Shown piece by piece: positions 12,601-24,573 of a DNA stretch of 64,000 nt. Made by a program: the position numbers and the translations under genes. Every line of letters starts with the position of its first letter. Positions within the stretch are counted from its first letter, which is position 1. The stretch covers positions 9,801,001-9,865,000 of the forward strand of contig NC_092674.1 of NCBI RefSeq assembly GCF_964355755.1. The letters are read 5' to 3'. Below the pieces are notes generated by a model that was not told the DNA's origin, ran no database searches, and worked only from the letters and a program-made list of their open reading frames with translations. The DNA comes from Antedon mediterranea. Lineage: Eukaryota; Echinodermata; Crinoidea; Comatulida; Antedonidae.

Positions 12601-15600
12601 ATTTGAGATGATGCATTGCTGCGCCGGTAGCATGGACAGAGACAAGATAAGAAATACATGACAGATAACCTATGCAGCAATAAATATCGAAGAAAGTCTG
12701 ACAACCAACATTTTCAAACGATAACTAACATGGTATGGTCATGATATTATGTCAGAATGGGAAGTGAGAGAATCTCAAGTTTTTAATGGAAAATATAGGC
12801 TGGTGGGGAAAATAAAAGAAGAATGTCTCGTTCCCGATCGGAAGATGATATCGTAAGACAATGCTATTCCTTCAAGAATGGCCATAGAATGGTCAGTGTA
12901 CATCGATACAATTTGCTTCTGGAGTCAACGTCCAATTTGATAAAGAAGAAGACGCCTATCTCAGCTCTCATTAGCTATATTATTACACACTCTAGCTATC
13001 GTAGTTATATCACTAGCATTTTAGTCGGTTGTACAGTATGGGATATCTTTTTGATAGCTACGCAGGCTTAACTCTAGTGCGCGTGAACTAGTTAACTAAT
13101 AGATATAATTCTAGCCATTTAGTTGGAATACAAACCTTTATTGTAAACAACTGTTGCTGGAGAATGTTCACCAGAGTTGAAAGTGTGACAGAGACCAAAA
13201 TCGGTAAGAGAGGAGTCGAAGTCTTCGGGACTGCATGGCCTACCTTGCCACTCGCACCTGATTAATAAAGTGATTTAAATTTTTTTTTTTTCTGTAAAGT
13301 TGATCGTTTTTTAAATAAAAATGTCAATGTTGTAAATGTATAGAGGGGGCAGCCATAGGCCTAGTTAATATACTGACAATGCATATTCAACCTATACAAT
13401 CCTCTGTCGCTACTCAATGCATATTCAACCTTACTATACTCTGTCGCTTAGTTCAAATGAATGTAGGCCTGATTGTTTATATTGAATTCCTTTTAAATTT
13501 TTCAATAGTTAAAACGACCAATTACATTTTTTAAAGTGAATAATTTTGATTGAACGACAGGAATGAGTAATAATTATGTAAAGTAATATTTTATTTCGTA
13601 ACTCATTTTAAGCTTAATTTAATAACAGGCCTACTGTTAGTAAGTTGATAAAGTATTGAAGGACGTGAAATAATGATAATCTTTGGATTTGAATTATAAT
13701 TGATTTCGCTACTCTAGGCTATACATATTAGATTTAAAAATGTTAACATTGAGCTAATTATTTTATAGAAGGGTGTTAAAGCGAGTTAACCATTGACAAG
13801 AGACAGTTCGAATAATCCATCGCTTCTGATTAGTCAAATCATTACGTTACTATTAAGTTTTTGTGCTGACGGCAACAGGCCCGTACCATAGCATCTAACA
13901 ACTAGGCCTAAATATTAGCTAACCTAAAACCCTCTAATTAATAATCTCTAACTCTATAGTATTTCATATGGAATGAAGGTTCGTGCCCGGATTTCATTGG
14001 GCAGGTGACGGTCGGATAAAAAATCGTACGTACGCAAGCGACATAATAGTGTTTGAGGATGAACAAAATCGAAAATAGTAACGTGCCCGGAATCTTCTCC
14101 AGCTTCCGGACCGAATCGTGGCGCACTATGAATATGTAGCTTCTGTTAGGCCTATAGCAGACAACTATCCTATTTGTTGTGAACAATGTGACAAAAAAGT
14201 TGTTGTATAGTTTTGGCTGGATCATGAAAGGGGTCCCTCTGATTTCCATTGAAACCTATAAGCGGCGTGTATACAGTATATATAGGCCTATCAGAATAAA
14301 TAGAAAAATGTTGGTGTTTTCAATAATTTGAAATGTTGGTTTAAACATATTGAACCTACAGTTTAATCATATCGTGTTTCTGATGACCAGCTTGATAGTA
14401 AAACTCAGACATATTTAGATGATCAATTGTTTCAAAATTGAAATCATTTGATTTAGCATTATTGTGACCATTTTCAGTCGGATATAACTTGTCGATGTAG
14501 TCCTCATAGTCTTTACCCAGATTGGTAATGTAACTTTTTCTGAAAAAGTAGAAAAAAGAGAGGATTAGGCCTACAGTTCTTTCTGCTAGGATGTGTGACC
14601 ATTATCTTATTGTCTGTCTGTGTCTATGCAGACAACTGAGCAAGTTCAATCCATTTCAGCTTCTGTTCCATTAAATTTTCGTTGCCGCTAACAACAATTG
14701 CTAAATTCGTTCTCTACACAATCCACGAGAAGACACCTTGATTCATCACACAACAATCGGCAGTTTCAACATTGCCGATTTTCTGGAATGAATCGTAAAT
14801 GTACTGGCCAAAATAACACACTGATTTTTTTTAGACGTCACTGGCATACTGATGGATGAATGTTTGACCGTTTAAAATATTAATTATCTTGATGGCTACA
14901 AAACAGATTTGTGTCCCTCATTATCAGAGTATTTTGTTGTTTTTAACAAAAACGTAAATTAAGTTAAAAGTTTTAAAATGGATGAATTAGCTTACAAGTC
15001 GTAGTTGAATTCAAATATTAAAGATGTGTTGTCAACCAAAAACACAATGAAGATTAATCATTGATCAATCAATTCAAAAAGACTTTGAATAGGCTATTTT
15101 GCAGTTGTAATAATGTTAATCACTTCGTAGAAAAAAAAATGTTTTCACTTATAAAAAGACAAAATAAGCGTTTAAATTGAATCAAAAATCCATCGACTTC
15201 CAGTCAATTTGACTATTTTTTTGCGTTAAATTGCAGGTAAATAATATTTTTTCGATCCAAATATTGGTCAAAGTGACATTAAAATGGAATTTAAAAAAAC
15301 CTTGAACAAAATTATTTTTTCATCTTTAAGATTTGGGATAAAAACCTTTCAAAAACCATACTCAACCAACCTGAACATATTAAAGTTACAAATCGTCACT
15401 GCTGGAAACTGAAGACTAGGCTCATAGACAACCTTAACGACGGAGTGTATTGGTCGTGACATTAGAAGCTTTATTCCAGCTGTAAGTTGAATACTTAGCA
15501 TGACTAGGCCAAAAATAAGTAACAGGATCCAACAAAACCTAAAAGACACAAGATATACAAGTATACTTTTATTGTCAAAATTTTAAAATTTTGAGATTAT

Positions 15601-18600
15601 GTTTTGTATCTTTAAATAATAACAATGCTAACTTTTCTGGCTGTTTTACTTAATCGTTTTGATTTAGCTTTTCGTTTTTTGTGTATCTCCATTGAGATCC
15701 AGCCACTGCACAGCATTGTCATTATTTTCAGTGATTTGCCTTGGATTTAAATAATAACAAAGAGTGATAAATATTTAAATAAATGAATACAAGTTACTAT
15801 CTTTTAAAGTTTTGATGAAATATATTGCATGCCATACAGTTTTGAAAATCTGAAACGGTTTGTCAAAATTGTTTTCTGTGTCAGTCTAGCCCTTCCTGAT
15901 CTGCTAACAATAATATCTGATATCAGGATATAGTGTAATTGTCTATATGTTTTACATACATTTACAATGTGTACATAATATTGATATTGATTGATATTAT
16001 TAATGGGAAACAGTTAGCTATAAAAATTATTAATCTTCGTTATATTGATATAAAACCAGGCTAAGTCGAGAAAGCACCAGAAAAAATTTTCAATTTCACA
16101 TAAACCATGGAGAAATCTCCATGCATAAACCAACAATTAAAGATGTATTGTACCCCTAAAACATGAAAAATGAAGATAAATTAAATCAGACTTTAAATAG
16201 CTTATTTTGTAGTTTTGATAAATTTAATCTCATTCGTTTAAAAAAAAAATGTTTTCTCATATAAAATGACAAATTAAACCAAAAACCCATTGACTGACAG
16301 CCATTTTACTATTTTTGCTTTAAATTGATTAATTAATTTTTTTCAGGTAATTAATAGTAATTACAAAGGCATTATTGATCACACTCTGCTGTGAGTCCCT
16401 CGTCAATAAAATATCGAAGTTTAAATTTATATTTTTCAAGATTCGAGTTGCCGGCCGAATTTGTTGACAATTTCCAGTCACATCTATATAGTATTCAGTT
16501 CAGTTCAAGTAATATTTATTTCACATAAATTTGTACATATATTATAACAATTCATTTAATAATGGTGAAATAGGCACTCTGCTAATAAGCAAGCTTTTAC
16601 ATGCAGAGCCCTTACATAAAAACAATGAAAAATAAAACAAAACAAAAAGTCAGAACTACAAAAATGAGCAATTAATTTTTAGGAACAATAGGATTGATAA
16701 AGATTTTACGTAATTTTACCGACGAAATAATGCAGTCAGTGAGCAATATTATTACAAATTTGACACCGAACCATTTCATTTTATAACCAACCATGTACTT
16801 CTTATTTAATTTATATTTGAAGGAGTAGATAGTTGTACAGTCCTTTATCGCATCCGATAATCTATTCCACACCATTGAACCCTGTAAGAAAAACATTTTT
16901 GTCCAACGTTTGCGATCAATAACAAGTTTGGGTTTATTTCTTGTATTATATAGCTATGGTAGGATTCAAACGTATGAAACAAGTCATCGTGTTTCATTAG
17001 ATAGAGAGCGATCATTACTGTAGTGCAGACAACGTGTGTTGTTTACTAACAACTGATGAGATAGGGTCATTTATAATTACAATTATTACAAAGAGCTTTG
17101 TAATTAAACGCCTGTTCATTAATCAAGGTAACCAAACAATAATCAATATGATTTTCTCAACAATTTTGTTTTTTTCTGAAAATAAACTAGAGTTTTAGAC
17201 ACATTGGATATTTGATTAACAATAACTCCGTTACATTAACTTTGTATTGGTAACTTAAGTAAAGTACATACAAAACTATTAATAAGTACAATCTCCTCGA
17301 GTCTTATCGGATAAGATTCGAGATTATTTATTCGTTCATTGACAATTGGCAATTATACATATAAAATACATTAAATCATCACCAAACAAAAATTACGTGA
17401 TTCAAATAAAAAGTATTCTTAAAAAATGTTAAATACTTTATAAAAATGTTAAAACTTTAAAATACTACTACGTGTGTACTCGTGTATTGTTAAAGTAAAG
17501 ATAGATAAACCGCCATTTATCAGATAAAATGTATATGAATATAAAAAATACGAATCCAACTCACCGTCTCGAATTCTTCGACTTACTGTCTGCAATGTAA
17601 CTCAGGCCAACCACACTGCTTCTCTCGCCGTAAGCCTTCAACGCTAACAGCAACGAGTTTCTGTATTTCGCCTCCGCGGTTATATTATTGGCAACTTGTG
17701 CCATGGACATCTTTTGGCCAACAGACTTCTTAGGCTCATACACCGGTGGTAGAACTACGCCCGGTGGTAGATATTCGTCTGGGATGTATGCTTCATTGCA
17801 TGTCCCTGTCGGATGCTTTAGATTGACGATCTGGTCTTTAAAGCGTTCCACGGTGGTATACATCTTTACAGCTTGTGGAAAATATAAACGGGATTAATAT
17901 TATTAGTAGATTTGTTAAGCGCACATATCAACCAAATTGTTCAAGGCGCTTGTGGAAAACCAAAGGAAACTAATCTGAAACTAAAGAAAAACTACCAAAA
18001 CCCGCATAAAACCTGCATTCCGTTTACTAGCAATTGACAAAACAATGACTTGCGTATTTTGGAATTGGTTTGGAACAGATTGAGATAATGTGATGATATT
18101 GGTTTCTACCAATATTTCAAGACAACTCGGATCATATTCGTATTGATATGAAATCGATAAAGCCATAACCGAACTATCACAATAAGCAACAAAACGCTGT
18201 CAAGATTAATCAGTTCCTCTACACAACACTAATGGGTTCTATCGATTGTTCAAAACACAAAACCCCAGTTTTGTCTTATGTTAAGTTGATACAAACATAA
18301 TAAGTATAGATTTATTATAAGTATTATAAACTCATGTAGGCCTACATTGTTTGTATATTCCTCATGTTTTTATCATTGCATGCTTCTTTAAAGACGATCT
18401 TTTATTCAATAGTAATTATACAATGGGTTATATCGCTTGTTCAAAACACAAAACCCCAGTTTTGTCTTATGTTAAGTTGATACAAACATACATAATAATA
18501 ATAACAGTAATAAGTATAGATTTATTATAAGTAGTATAAACTCATTACATTGTTTGTATAGTCATCATGTTTTTATCATTGCATGCTTTTTTAAAGATGC

Positions 18601-19593
18601 TCTTTCATTCAATAGTTTTCAACTACTTGATGTTATCATTTTTTAATTCATTATAATAATATAATAAATATACGATTCAAAATGCAAATTTATTTGACGT
18701 TATTTTTATTAAGTTAATAGGCCTACGAATAATATACTTTTCGTATAAGTAACCATAGGTTAAATTTAATATTTCCTGGAAATAAATAAATAAGTTATTT
18801 GACGTTTTTAAGTAATAGTTAAAGTTAAGTTAGATTTAAACCGGTTTATTATACAAAAAGTTACACAATGCAGTATTTCATACATTTTTTATACGTATAA
18901 TCGATTTGTTTTCCTAAATAAATCATTTGCAATTAAGTAACAGGAACTTAGTATTTCCTGGAAATCAATAAATACATTATTTGACGCTTTTAAGCAATAG
19001 TTAAAGTTAAGTTAGATTTGAACAGGTTCATTATACAGAAACACAATTTCTTATACGTATAATCGATTTTTACCTAAATAAATTATTAGCACTTAAGTAA
19101 CAGATTGAACTAGGTTGCAACCAAACGATTAAACTACATGCGTCTACACTTCGACAAAAAAAAGTGTAATGTGGCCAAATATGGTAGTGATAAACCCAAA
19201 TATGGTAGTGATAAACCCAAATATGGTTGTGATATGACATCATAATGTCCATATATGGGTACATCACATTTTTTTGTCACATAAAGCTTTTAACTACTTT
19301 CTACAATACATTCTAGTATTTTTTTACTCATAATATTGAAATAAAAAGTGTAGTTTATAGTAGGCTTACTTTATAAAGATTAATTGAATTTATGTTTAAA
19401 CGTCCTACAAAATGACAATTGATTTCATTCTAGAAAAGATTAACGTCGCTTCTGTGACTTCATAATCAATGTATTACTGATGATACATTTCTGTACGGCA
19501 TTACATTTGAAGAAAACACCTACCTCTAGGCCTAGATATTGGATGGATAACGTCTGCAATGATGTCGCTCTTCGTTTGGCGTCTTGCTATCAT
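9671..19593 (-). CDS. DEG/ENaC-family (ASIC-like) sodium channel subunit, complete, 11 exons
   Basis: Trimeric amiloride-sensitive-type cation channel subunit at the plasma membrane. Coding exons in gene order: 19524-19593, 17565-17871, 15371-15538, 14360-14539, 13136-13257, 12193-12380, 11578-11722, 11141-11197, 10736-10892, 10144-10235, 9671-9780. All junctions are GT-AG, all phases agree and the sum is 1596 nt, giving 531 aa, typical for the family. The start is MIARRQTKSD. TM1 is about 128-150, followed by FPAVTICN (170-177), CEWQG (243-247), DFGLCHTFNSG, an extracellular cysteine-rich region including CSCPVPC, then YFEDLKF, DIGG (497-500) and the GIS selectivity filter (507-509) in TM2. 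The N-terminal His-Gly gating motif reads SSVVGLSYI: the glycine (112) is kept but the histidine is valine. Subfamily and ligand cannot be assigned. Introns hold duplications, MITEs and a LINE tail. Confidence 0.93.
10540..10623. repeat. Solo end of TIR family F (in ENaC intron)
   Basis: GTTTCGCAGCCACAGATA, then GAGCTCAGCATTCTGTTGTT and AGATTGCC match the right end of the element at 7839-8613. Just upstream (10445-10495) AGGGGTTGCG and CGCAACCCCT form a separate small hairpin. Confidence 0.5.
13777..13857. repeat. Degenerate MITE family B fragment
   Basis: Contains AAAGCGAGTTAACCATTGAC and CCATCGCTTCTGATTAGTCA, recognisable internal parts of family B, without intact ends. Lies in an ENaC intron. 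Confidence 0.5.
15018..15245. repeat. Dispersed repeat G, copy 1 (ENaC intron 3)
   Basis: Shares an extended diverged alignment with 16138-16355: TTAAAGATGT at the start, then GACTTTGAATAGGCTATTTTG, AAAAATGTTTTC and CATCGACTTCCAGTC. No coding potential. Confidence 0.55.
16138..16355. repeat. Dispersed repeat G, copy 2 (ENaC intron 2)
   Basis: Diverged second copy of the 15018-15245 repeat in the same order: TTAAAGATGT, GACTTTAAATAGCTTATTTTG, AAAAATGTTTTC and CATTGACTGACAGCC. Confidence 0.55.
16494..16960 (-). mobile_element. 5'-truncated LINE, C-terminal RT tail plus 3' UTR
   Basis: On the minus strand, GSMVWNRLSDAIKDCTTIYS followed by FKYKLNKKYM matches the conserved tail of CR1/Jockey-type LINE reverse transcriptases (usually an xVWNxLP...FKxxLK pattern). 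After the stop near 16672 the sequence runs into GAAATAAATATTACTTGAAC, a LINE-like 3' terminus with a short reiterated GAACT end at about 16495. The rest of ORF2 is missing. Lies in ENaC intron 2. Confidence 0.65.
18232..18620. repeat. Tandem duplication, about 190-bp unit, in ENaC intron 1
   Basis: Two adjacent copies, 18232-18412 and 18423-18620, share CAAAACACAAAACCCCAG, TATGTTAAGTTGATACAAAC and TTTTATCATTGCATGCTT. They differ by small indels, including an expanded CATAATAATAATAA tract in copy 2. Confidence 0.75.
18769..19103. repeat. Tandem duplication, about 170-bp unit, in ENaC intron 1
   Basis: Copies at about 18769-18943 and 18951-19103 share TATTTCCTGGAAAT, AGTTAAAGTTAAGTTAGATT and TTATACGTATAATCGATTT. 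Confidence 0.7.
19140..19291. mobile_element. MITE family A, copy 3 (expanded core)
   Basis: CGTCTACACTTCGACAAAA on the left and TTTGTCACATAAAGCTTTT on the right, both diverged. The core has three adjacent 19-bp units of the form CCAAATATGGTAGTGATAA. Confidence 0.65.
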
Positions 19594-20465
19594 CGACTGA
19601 AGAGCCAAACGTTTGATGACAAATATTTCAGGTTTGATTAGTTAAATGTATCTAGGGAAAGACTTGATTAATAGACCTACACATTTATCAATATGCTTTG
19701 TTTAGTGTCTGACCTCCGTTGAAATTTGAAAGCAATTACTTTATAATGGCACACTATCTTATTATAAGAAGCCCCTAGTTATATTAATATTAGTGGCTTT
19801 TAATTTAATAAAAGAGTAGGTTTCTAATGTTCAAGGTAAGCAATAGGCCTATATTACTGTTATTTTTTAATCCGTTTCACTAACTATAAATTTATAACGA
19901 CTTTGTCATTGATTTACTAAAGCTTGGTTTTCACTGGAAGCGAGTTGAACAATAAGCAAAATTTCTGAGAATTTATCGCTTGTGATTGGTCAAATTACTT
20001 ACGTTGCGCTTACATTATTGCGTTGCGTCCTGGATGGGAATCAAACCTTAACTATAATTTAGTGAAAACAAAAATAATAATAATAATAATAATTTACCTG
20101 TAATCTTGAGTGAATACACTGTTATTTATCTTGATTAATTAATTCTATATAATTCATAACCCAACAATAATTAATAAAGTCATTTTTATGTATTTTTACT
20201 CGGGGTACCCGAGTCTAGGACTTACTCATTTTCTCCTCTTCTTCCTCCATCTGGACACTATTGAGTAAAAAGTGCGATTTTTAAAGTACTACTCCTCCCT
20301 TATTCGTTGTAGTATTGAGCTGGGATTTGGCATGAACATACTACAGGGACATGTCCTCAAAGCTATAGAGCCGGATTTTTAATTTTTTGTTAATTAATTT
20401 GTTTAATTAAGAAGCCACAATGTGTGACACACACCACAGCGTTATGTAGTTATATGGTTATATGC
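19594..20465. other. Intergenic DNA upstream of the ENaC start
   Basis: No coding sequence was recognised. It contains a MITE B copy (19919-20049) and an AAT microsatellite near 20078-20094. The ENaC promoter should lie here, but no clear TATA element was found on the minus strand. Confidence 0.35.
19919..20049. mobile_element. MITE family B, copy 3
   Basis: Begins AAAGCTTGGTTTTCACTGG, contains ATCGCTTGTGATTGGTCAA and TTGCGTTGCGTCC, and ends GGATGGGAATCAAACCTT. Confidence 0.65.
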
Positions 20466-20538
20466 GGATTCTTGGCGTAGTGGTTATCACGTTTGCTTAA
20501 CACGCAGAAGGTACCTGGTTCGATCCCGGACGAAACCT
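20466..20538 (+). tRNA. tRNA-Val (anticodon AAC), candidate gene or recent pseudogene
   Basis: The 73-nt span fits the tRNA frame: D arm GCGTAGTGGTTATCAC, anticodon stem TTTGC/GCAGA around loop TTAACAC (anticodon AAC, Val), T arm CCTGG/CCGGA around TTCGATC, and acceptor 3' strand CGAAACC. A run of eight T follows at once, a good Pol III terminator. Against full function, two of seven acceptor pairs (positions 3-70 and 7-66) and one T-stem pair (49-65) mismatch. A tRNA-derived SINE head is an alternative, but no SINE body was recognised downstream. Confidence 0.55.
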
Positions 20539-20763
20539 TTTTTTTAAACTTTATGGTGAAAAGTAATGTATACGCAATATGATAATTATACAGAGTATAT
20601 CTTATTTTTATTATTTTTTAAAATACTTATTTTGTGTAATCGGTCGGCGAAACCTATTTTTCTTTAACTTGCTAACTGTATACGTCTGTATACAGCTTCT
20701 TTCGCTGTACCCCGAGTAGGCCTATTGCACATTCGTGCTTGTTTGAAAATGTATTTAGATTAC

Positions 20764-21037
20764 GTAATGTCTACCTTGTATCTCATCATGGAAAGGAAAA
20801 TTAAGTGTTTAACGACAACAAAAATAAGTTGAGCATTATCATAACGCGGGTTGCTCTATGAATAAAATCAATATAATGTCATATTAATGACGGAAGTTAT
20901 AACAAATAAACAACAATAGCGCAAATTCAATATAAGTAATGAGAAATGTCAATTTCAAATGTGTTATAATTTGACAATAAAGTTATCTTATATCTTAAAA
21001 TCCTGTTAAATTTAGGAGGTGCTTAAGCTCTGCCTGA
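20764..21037 (+). repeat. Dispersed repeat E, copy 1
   Basis: About 270 bp containing GGTTGCTCTATGAATAAAATC, then AATGTCATATTAATGACGGA and TTTGACAATAAAGTT. Copies also at 25293-25560 and 25797-25929. Confidence 0.6.
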
Positions 21038-21272
21038 ACTTTTGATTGTATAGACAAATCTTAAGATAAGAAAGCGCGCATAATCACCATAGCAATAACG
21101 CGTACTGCGCCCGCGTAAATAATGCATTGTGACGTTTATTCGATATCTATGGTAGCGTAGAACAAACAGATGCCATTTTCTGTTTTATATTTCTCACAGA
21201 AGGTTTCTTTCAAAAAACGCTCTTAAATTTTTTGAAAAATATCGATACATTTTTAATATCATACTAAGAACT

Positions 21273-23754
21273 ATGATCGGAAATAACAAGATAAAGTTGA
21301 AGAACGTCTTAAAAGGCACAACTACTTCAAAAGGTAGTGAACAATATCTTAAATTACACATTTTATTTTACAATTTTTGTAAGCTACCACTAGTCAAATC
21401 GATTCACACGCACCACCATTCTAGGCCTATTGCGCTTCTTCGGGTAAGCAGCCACACTTACCACCCGTCATAATATACGATTAAAAAAATTACATAGGGT
21501 TAACCCCATAATTAACATGTGTATGATTATTATTCTTTTCAAAATTGAGATTTATTTTATAGACCTACTGCCAACAATTACCTAGGACTAGGCCTATGCC
21601 TAGGTAGGTCAGGCCTAGTCTAGCCCAGCCATGGCCTAGCTAGTTAGGCCTAGGCTATCTATACTTATATTTTTTTTTATCCATTCGTAAGTTTGGAAGA
21701 CACATCGGCCCACGAAAGTTTATACATTTTTTAAATTGCGATTTATTTTAACATTGTCATTGATTATACATTCTTAAATTTAGACGAGTAATTTCCGGCC
21801 ACCCAGCAAAGTATAGTCTTTTCTTAAATAATCTAGGCCTAGGCCTAGCCTAATTAGCCTATGCATAAACTAAAATAGCCTAGGTTTTAATCATTTTGTC
21901 ATTAATGTTGTTATCAATTCGAAAGTTTTAAGAACACATATCCGGATATCCATCATAGTGATGAAAAGTGTTCTGTCTTTCCTAATCTAATACATTAAGT
22001 AACCTTGGCTAAAACATTTAACGTTTGACATGTGACAGATTCTGGAGAATTCCGTGATATTTGTTCAACCACTGATCGAAAGTTTCATGCCAATAATGCC
22101 CTCAAAAGTAGGAAGCGAAAATGGCGAAAGTCAGAGCCATTAACATCAGACATAAGTTCCCGCAAAGGTCCAATCAAGATCAAACGACCATGGCGGGAAA
22201 TCAACATTACAGATGAACTGAGACGTTCAACAACTAAACTGAACGTGAGTAATATTTAGCATTGCAAGGTTTACAATCGAAAACATTCTAAAGCGTGGTT
22301 CCCACTAGCGACGCAACGTAAGGACGTAACGCAACGCAAGTGAATTGACCAATCACAAGCGATGGCTTATTCGCTTGTGATTGCTAACTGTCTATAACTT
22401 CGCTTGTCATTGGTGAAAACGCTCGCGTTGGGTTTACGTCCTTGCGTTACGTTATAGTGGGAACCACGCTTTAGAAAGGTAGACTGTTAATGTTAGATTA
22501 TTTTCTTCCATCTCATAGTTTGTAATATTCATAATTTATGATGTGTTAATGTTAATCTATAATATTATTTTAAAGATTATTTTTAAATAGAAAAAACATA
22601 AACGTCAATTTAGTACCTTGTCAATCATTTTATTAAGGTTGTTACTATTTGAACCTTTTCTATTTTTAGACAAATGAATCAATAACTCATGTTGTTGAAG
22701 AAACATTGAAAATGTACCGCGCAGCTTCTTACAATATTGACTTTCCACAACTATCTGACAGTAAGTTGCAACATAGACCTACTAATTTCTTTTCAGTCAT
22801 TGCTTAGGCCCTAAATATAATCAGTCCTTTCTTTCGGTGTCACTCCATAAAAGCATTGTTTCTTTTTAAATCATGTAAATTTAAAATATTTGTTTTGCAG
22901 CCCCAATATCGAATAACATTTTGTCTCCCAATGTGTAATTTTGGCTTGTTAAAAAGTCATAACTGTGTGTTAATATGTTTGATTTAGGTATCCCCGAGAA
23001 GAAGCCGAATGTTGTCTACACCAACGGAAGTGATACCAATTCATGTCCCTCCTTTCGTTCACCAGCTAAGAGTCTTTATGATGGTAACATTTTAAATGTA
23101 AACAAAGATATAATAATTACAAATATAGTTCATCTTACTTTTTATTACAGATCGTTATCACCACTCTCTCGAGCTTCGCGTTGCAAGAAACGCTACGATA
23201 GGACCATCCACTCCATCCAGAAGTCGAGGAAATGTTTTAAGACTAGCTCACCGTACTGGAGCTGGTTGAGACATCATGTGGCTGGTATTAAACCAAACAA
23301 AAAGTTGATGCGACGGACGTTGTTGAGTAGTATTAAAGACAGTGCTAAGTTTAATGTTGGGATGACTGGTAAGTATGCATCTCCTCACTGCAAGTTCGAA
23401 CCCCAAGGGGTAGGTATTGGGATTGATAGCATTGATAAGCTCGGTAATGATAACAGCAGTGTTAGGCCAACGATTTATAGTAGTCATATCAAGAAAGCCA
23501 AGCGGATGTGTTTCAGCATTCATGACACACCAGAGCTACCGTCAGTAGATGACATGCTTGATGCTGATCGGAGTTGCAGGAGAAAAGTGCCACTACGTAA
23601 CACAGGTGAGAGCTTTAGTACCATCATAACGCCAATGCCCATACGATGTAAACGAGTGTGTCTTAACATTCACGACACACCAGAGCTGCCATCAGTTGAA
23701 GTAATGCTCGATGCTGATCGGAGTTGCAAGAGAAAGGTTCCATTGCGTAAGTAG
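21273..23754 (+). CDS. Unrecognised multi-exon protein with C-terminal IHDTPELPSV repeats
   Basis: Candidate exons with agreeing phases: 21273-21333 (ATG, MIGNNKIKLK), 22039-22244, 22670-22760, 22988-23083, then from 23151. The protein is basic and hydrophilic (SRKRKWRKSEP, KIKRPWREINITDELRRS, SPAKSLYD) with no membrane segments, suggesting a nuclear role; I do not recognise the family. Spliced from 23151 the frame reads GPSTPSRSRGNVLRLAHRTG and meets TGA at 23269-23271, while the adjacent frame stays open to 23754 and encodes two IHDTPELPSV..MLDADRSC.RKVPLR repeats. A one-base frameshift near 23268, an assembly error or an unseen splice would reconcile them. A MITE B lies in intron 2. GTAAGT at the end of repeat 2 could be a donor, so 23754 may not be the true end. 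Confidence 0.5.
22290..22473. mobile_element. MITE family B, copy 4 (intact ends)
   Basis: Best-preserved copy. Its ends are CTAAAGCGTGGTTCCCACTA and the exact complement TAGTGGGAACCACGCTTTAG. Nested inside are ACGCAACGCAAGTG and ATTGACCAATCACAAGCG with mirrored partners. Sits in intron 2 of the unrecognised gene. Confidence 0.8.
23503..23748 (+). repeat. Coding repeats R1 and R2 (HDTPELPSV units)
   Basis: R1 is 23503-23598 and R2 is 23650-23748. Both encode about 27 residues of the form IHDTPELPSV, two variable residues, MLDADRSC, one residue, RKVPLR. R1 has DD at the variable site and R2 has EV. Related copies R3 and R4 lie at 39325-39420 and 41409-41508. Confidence 0.85.
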
Positions 23755-24178
23755 TTTGATACAGTAGGTTTACTTACATGTCGAGGTGTAATATCAGTTG
23801 CTACTTAAACTAAACGTAATTAAACTTAACTATAACACCCTGTGATCGTAAGTATACATTACGCGAGTATTAGATCTGCTGGTAAAGCACTGCCTTTCTA
23901 GGTATAGGTATAAATTATCATCAGCCATTACTACATAATAGCAAGGTAATCAAACCCTGTAAGCAACTTTTGTTTATACAGTACAGAAGGAGACTAAAGT
24001 ACAGTATAAATGATATTAAAAGTTGTTTTTTTTTATTATATAGTCCTATTTCAAGATTATTGATTAATCGCATATATTATAATTGTTTGCTGATTTTGAA
24101 TTTTACTTAATGTAAACATTAATTATAAACTTTTTTTAACTATTTAAAAATGATCACATTTCATCGCAAAAATAGGCC
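23755..24178. other. AT-rich interval after repeat R2
   Basis: No coding sequence was recognised; probably intron or 3' flank of the preceding gene. A weak tRNA A-box-like stretch near 23880 has no convincing B box. Confidence 0.3.
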
Positions 24179-24343
24179 TAACAGTTGTTTCCAAATATTA
24201 TTTCAATAATTTGGCCAATTTGGAAAGAAAACAAAATTTCCAGTCTGAAGTCGGAGATGCTACCTCATCGTGGTAGACTGGTGTCAACATCATTGGTATC
24301 AAATTAATAATGGTACCAAGGATGGCTAACAGCATCACGCTTT
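24179..24343 (+). repeat. Duplicated segment D, copy 1 (possible terminal exon)
   Basis: Near-identical to 42669-42833. In one frame the core encodes SLKSEMLPHRGRLVSTSLVS then a stop, preceded by an acceptor-like AATTTCCAG. It follows R1-R2 here just as copy 2 follows R3-R4, so it may be a last exon of the same gene. The phase from R2 does not obviously lead into this frame. Confidence 0.5.
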
Positions 24344-24573
24344 ACCCCAAAGCAAAGGCTAGCTTAAACGTTGCAACTTACTTAATAAACAGAAGTTATG
24401 TTTGAACTTTCTCACACACAGAAAGCTAATAAAAACTTGTTTTGTCTTAAATGGCGATAATTCTTATATCATAAAATATAACGTTTAGAATGATTCGAAG
24501 TAACAAAACGTTCCAGAACTTACTACTAGACACAACTTTCAAGTGCAGTGAACTATAGTATTTTAAATATACA

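Noticed and set aside
23871-23930. tRNA-like A box near GCTGGTAAAGCAC
   Set aside because: No B box or foldable arms at the right spacing.
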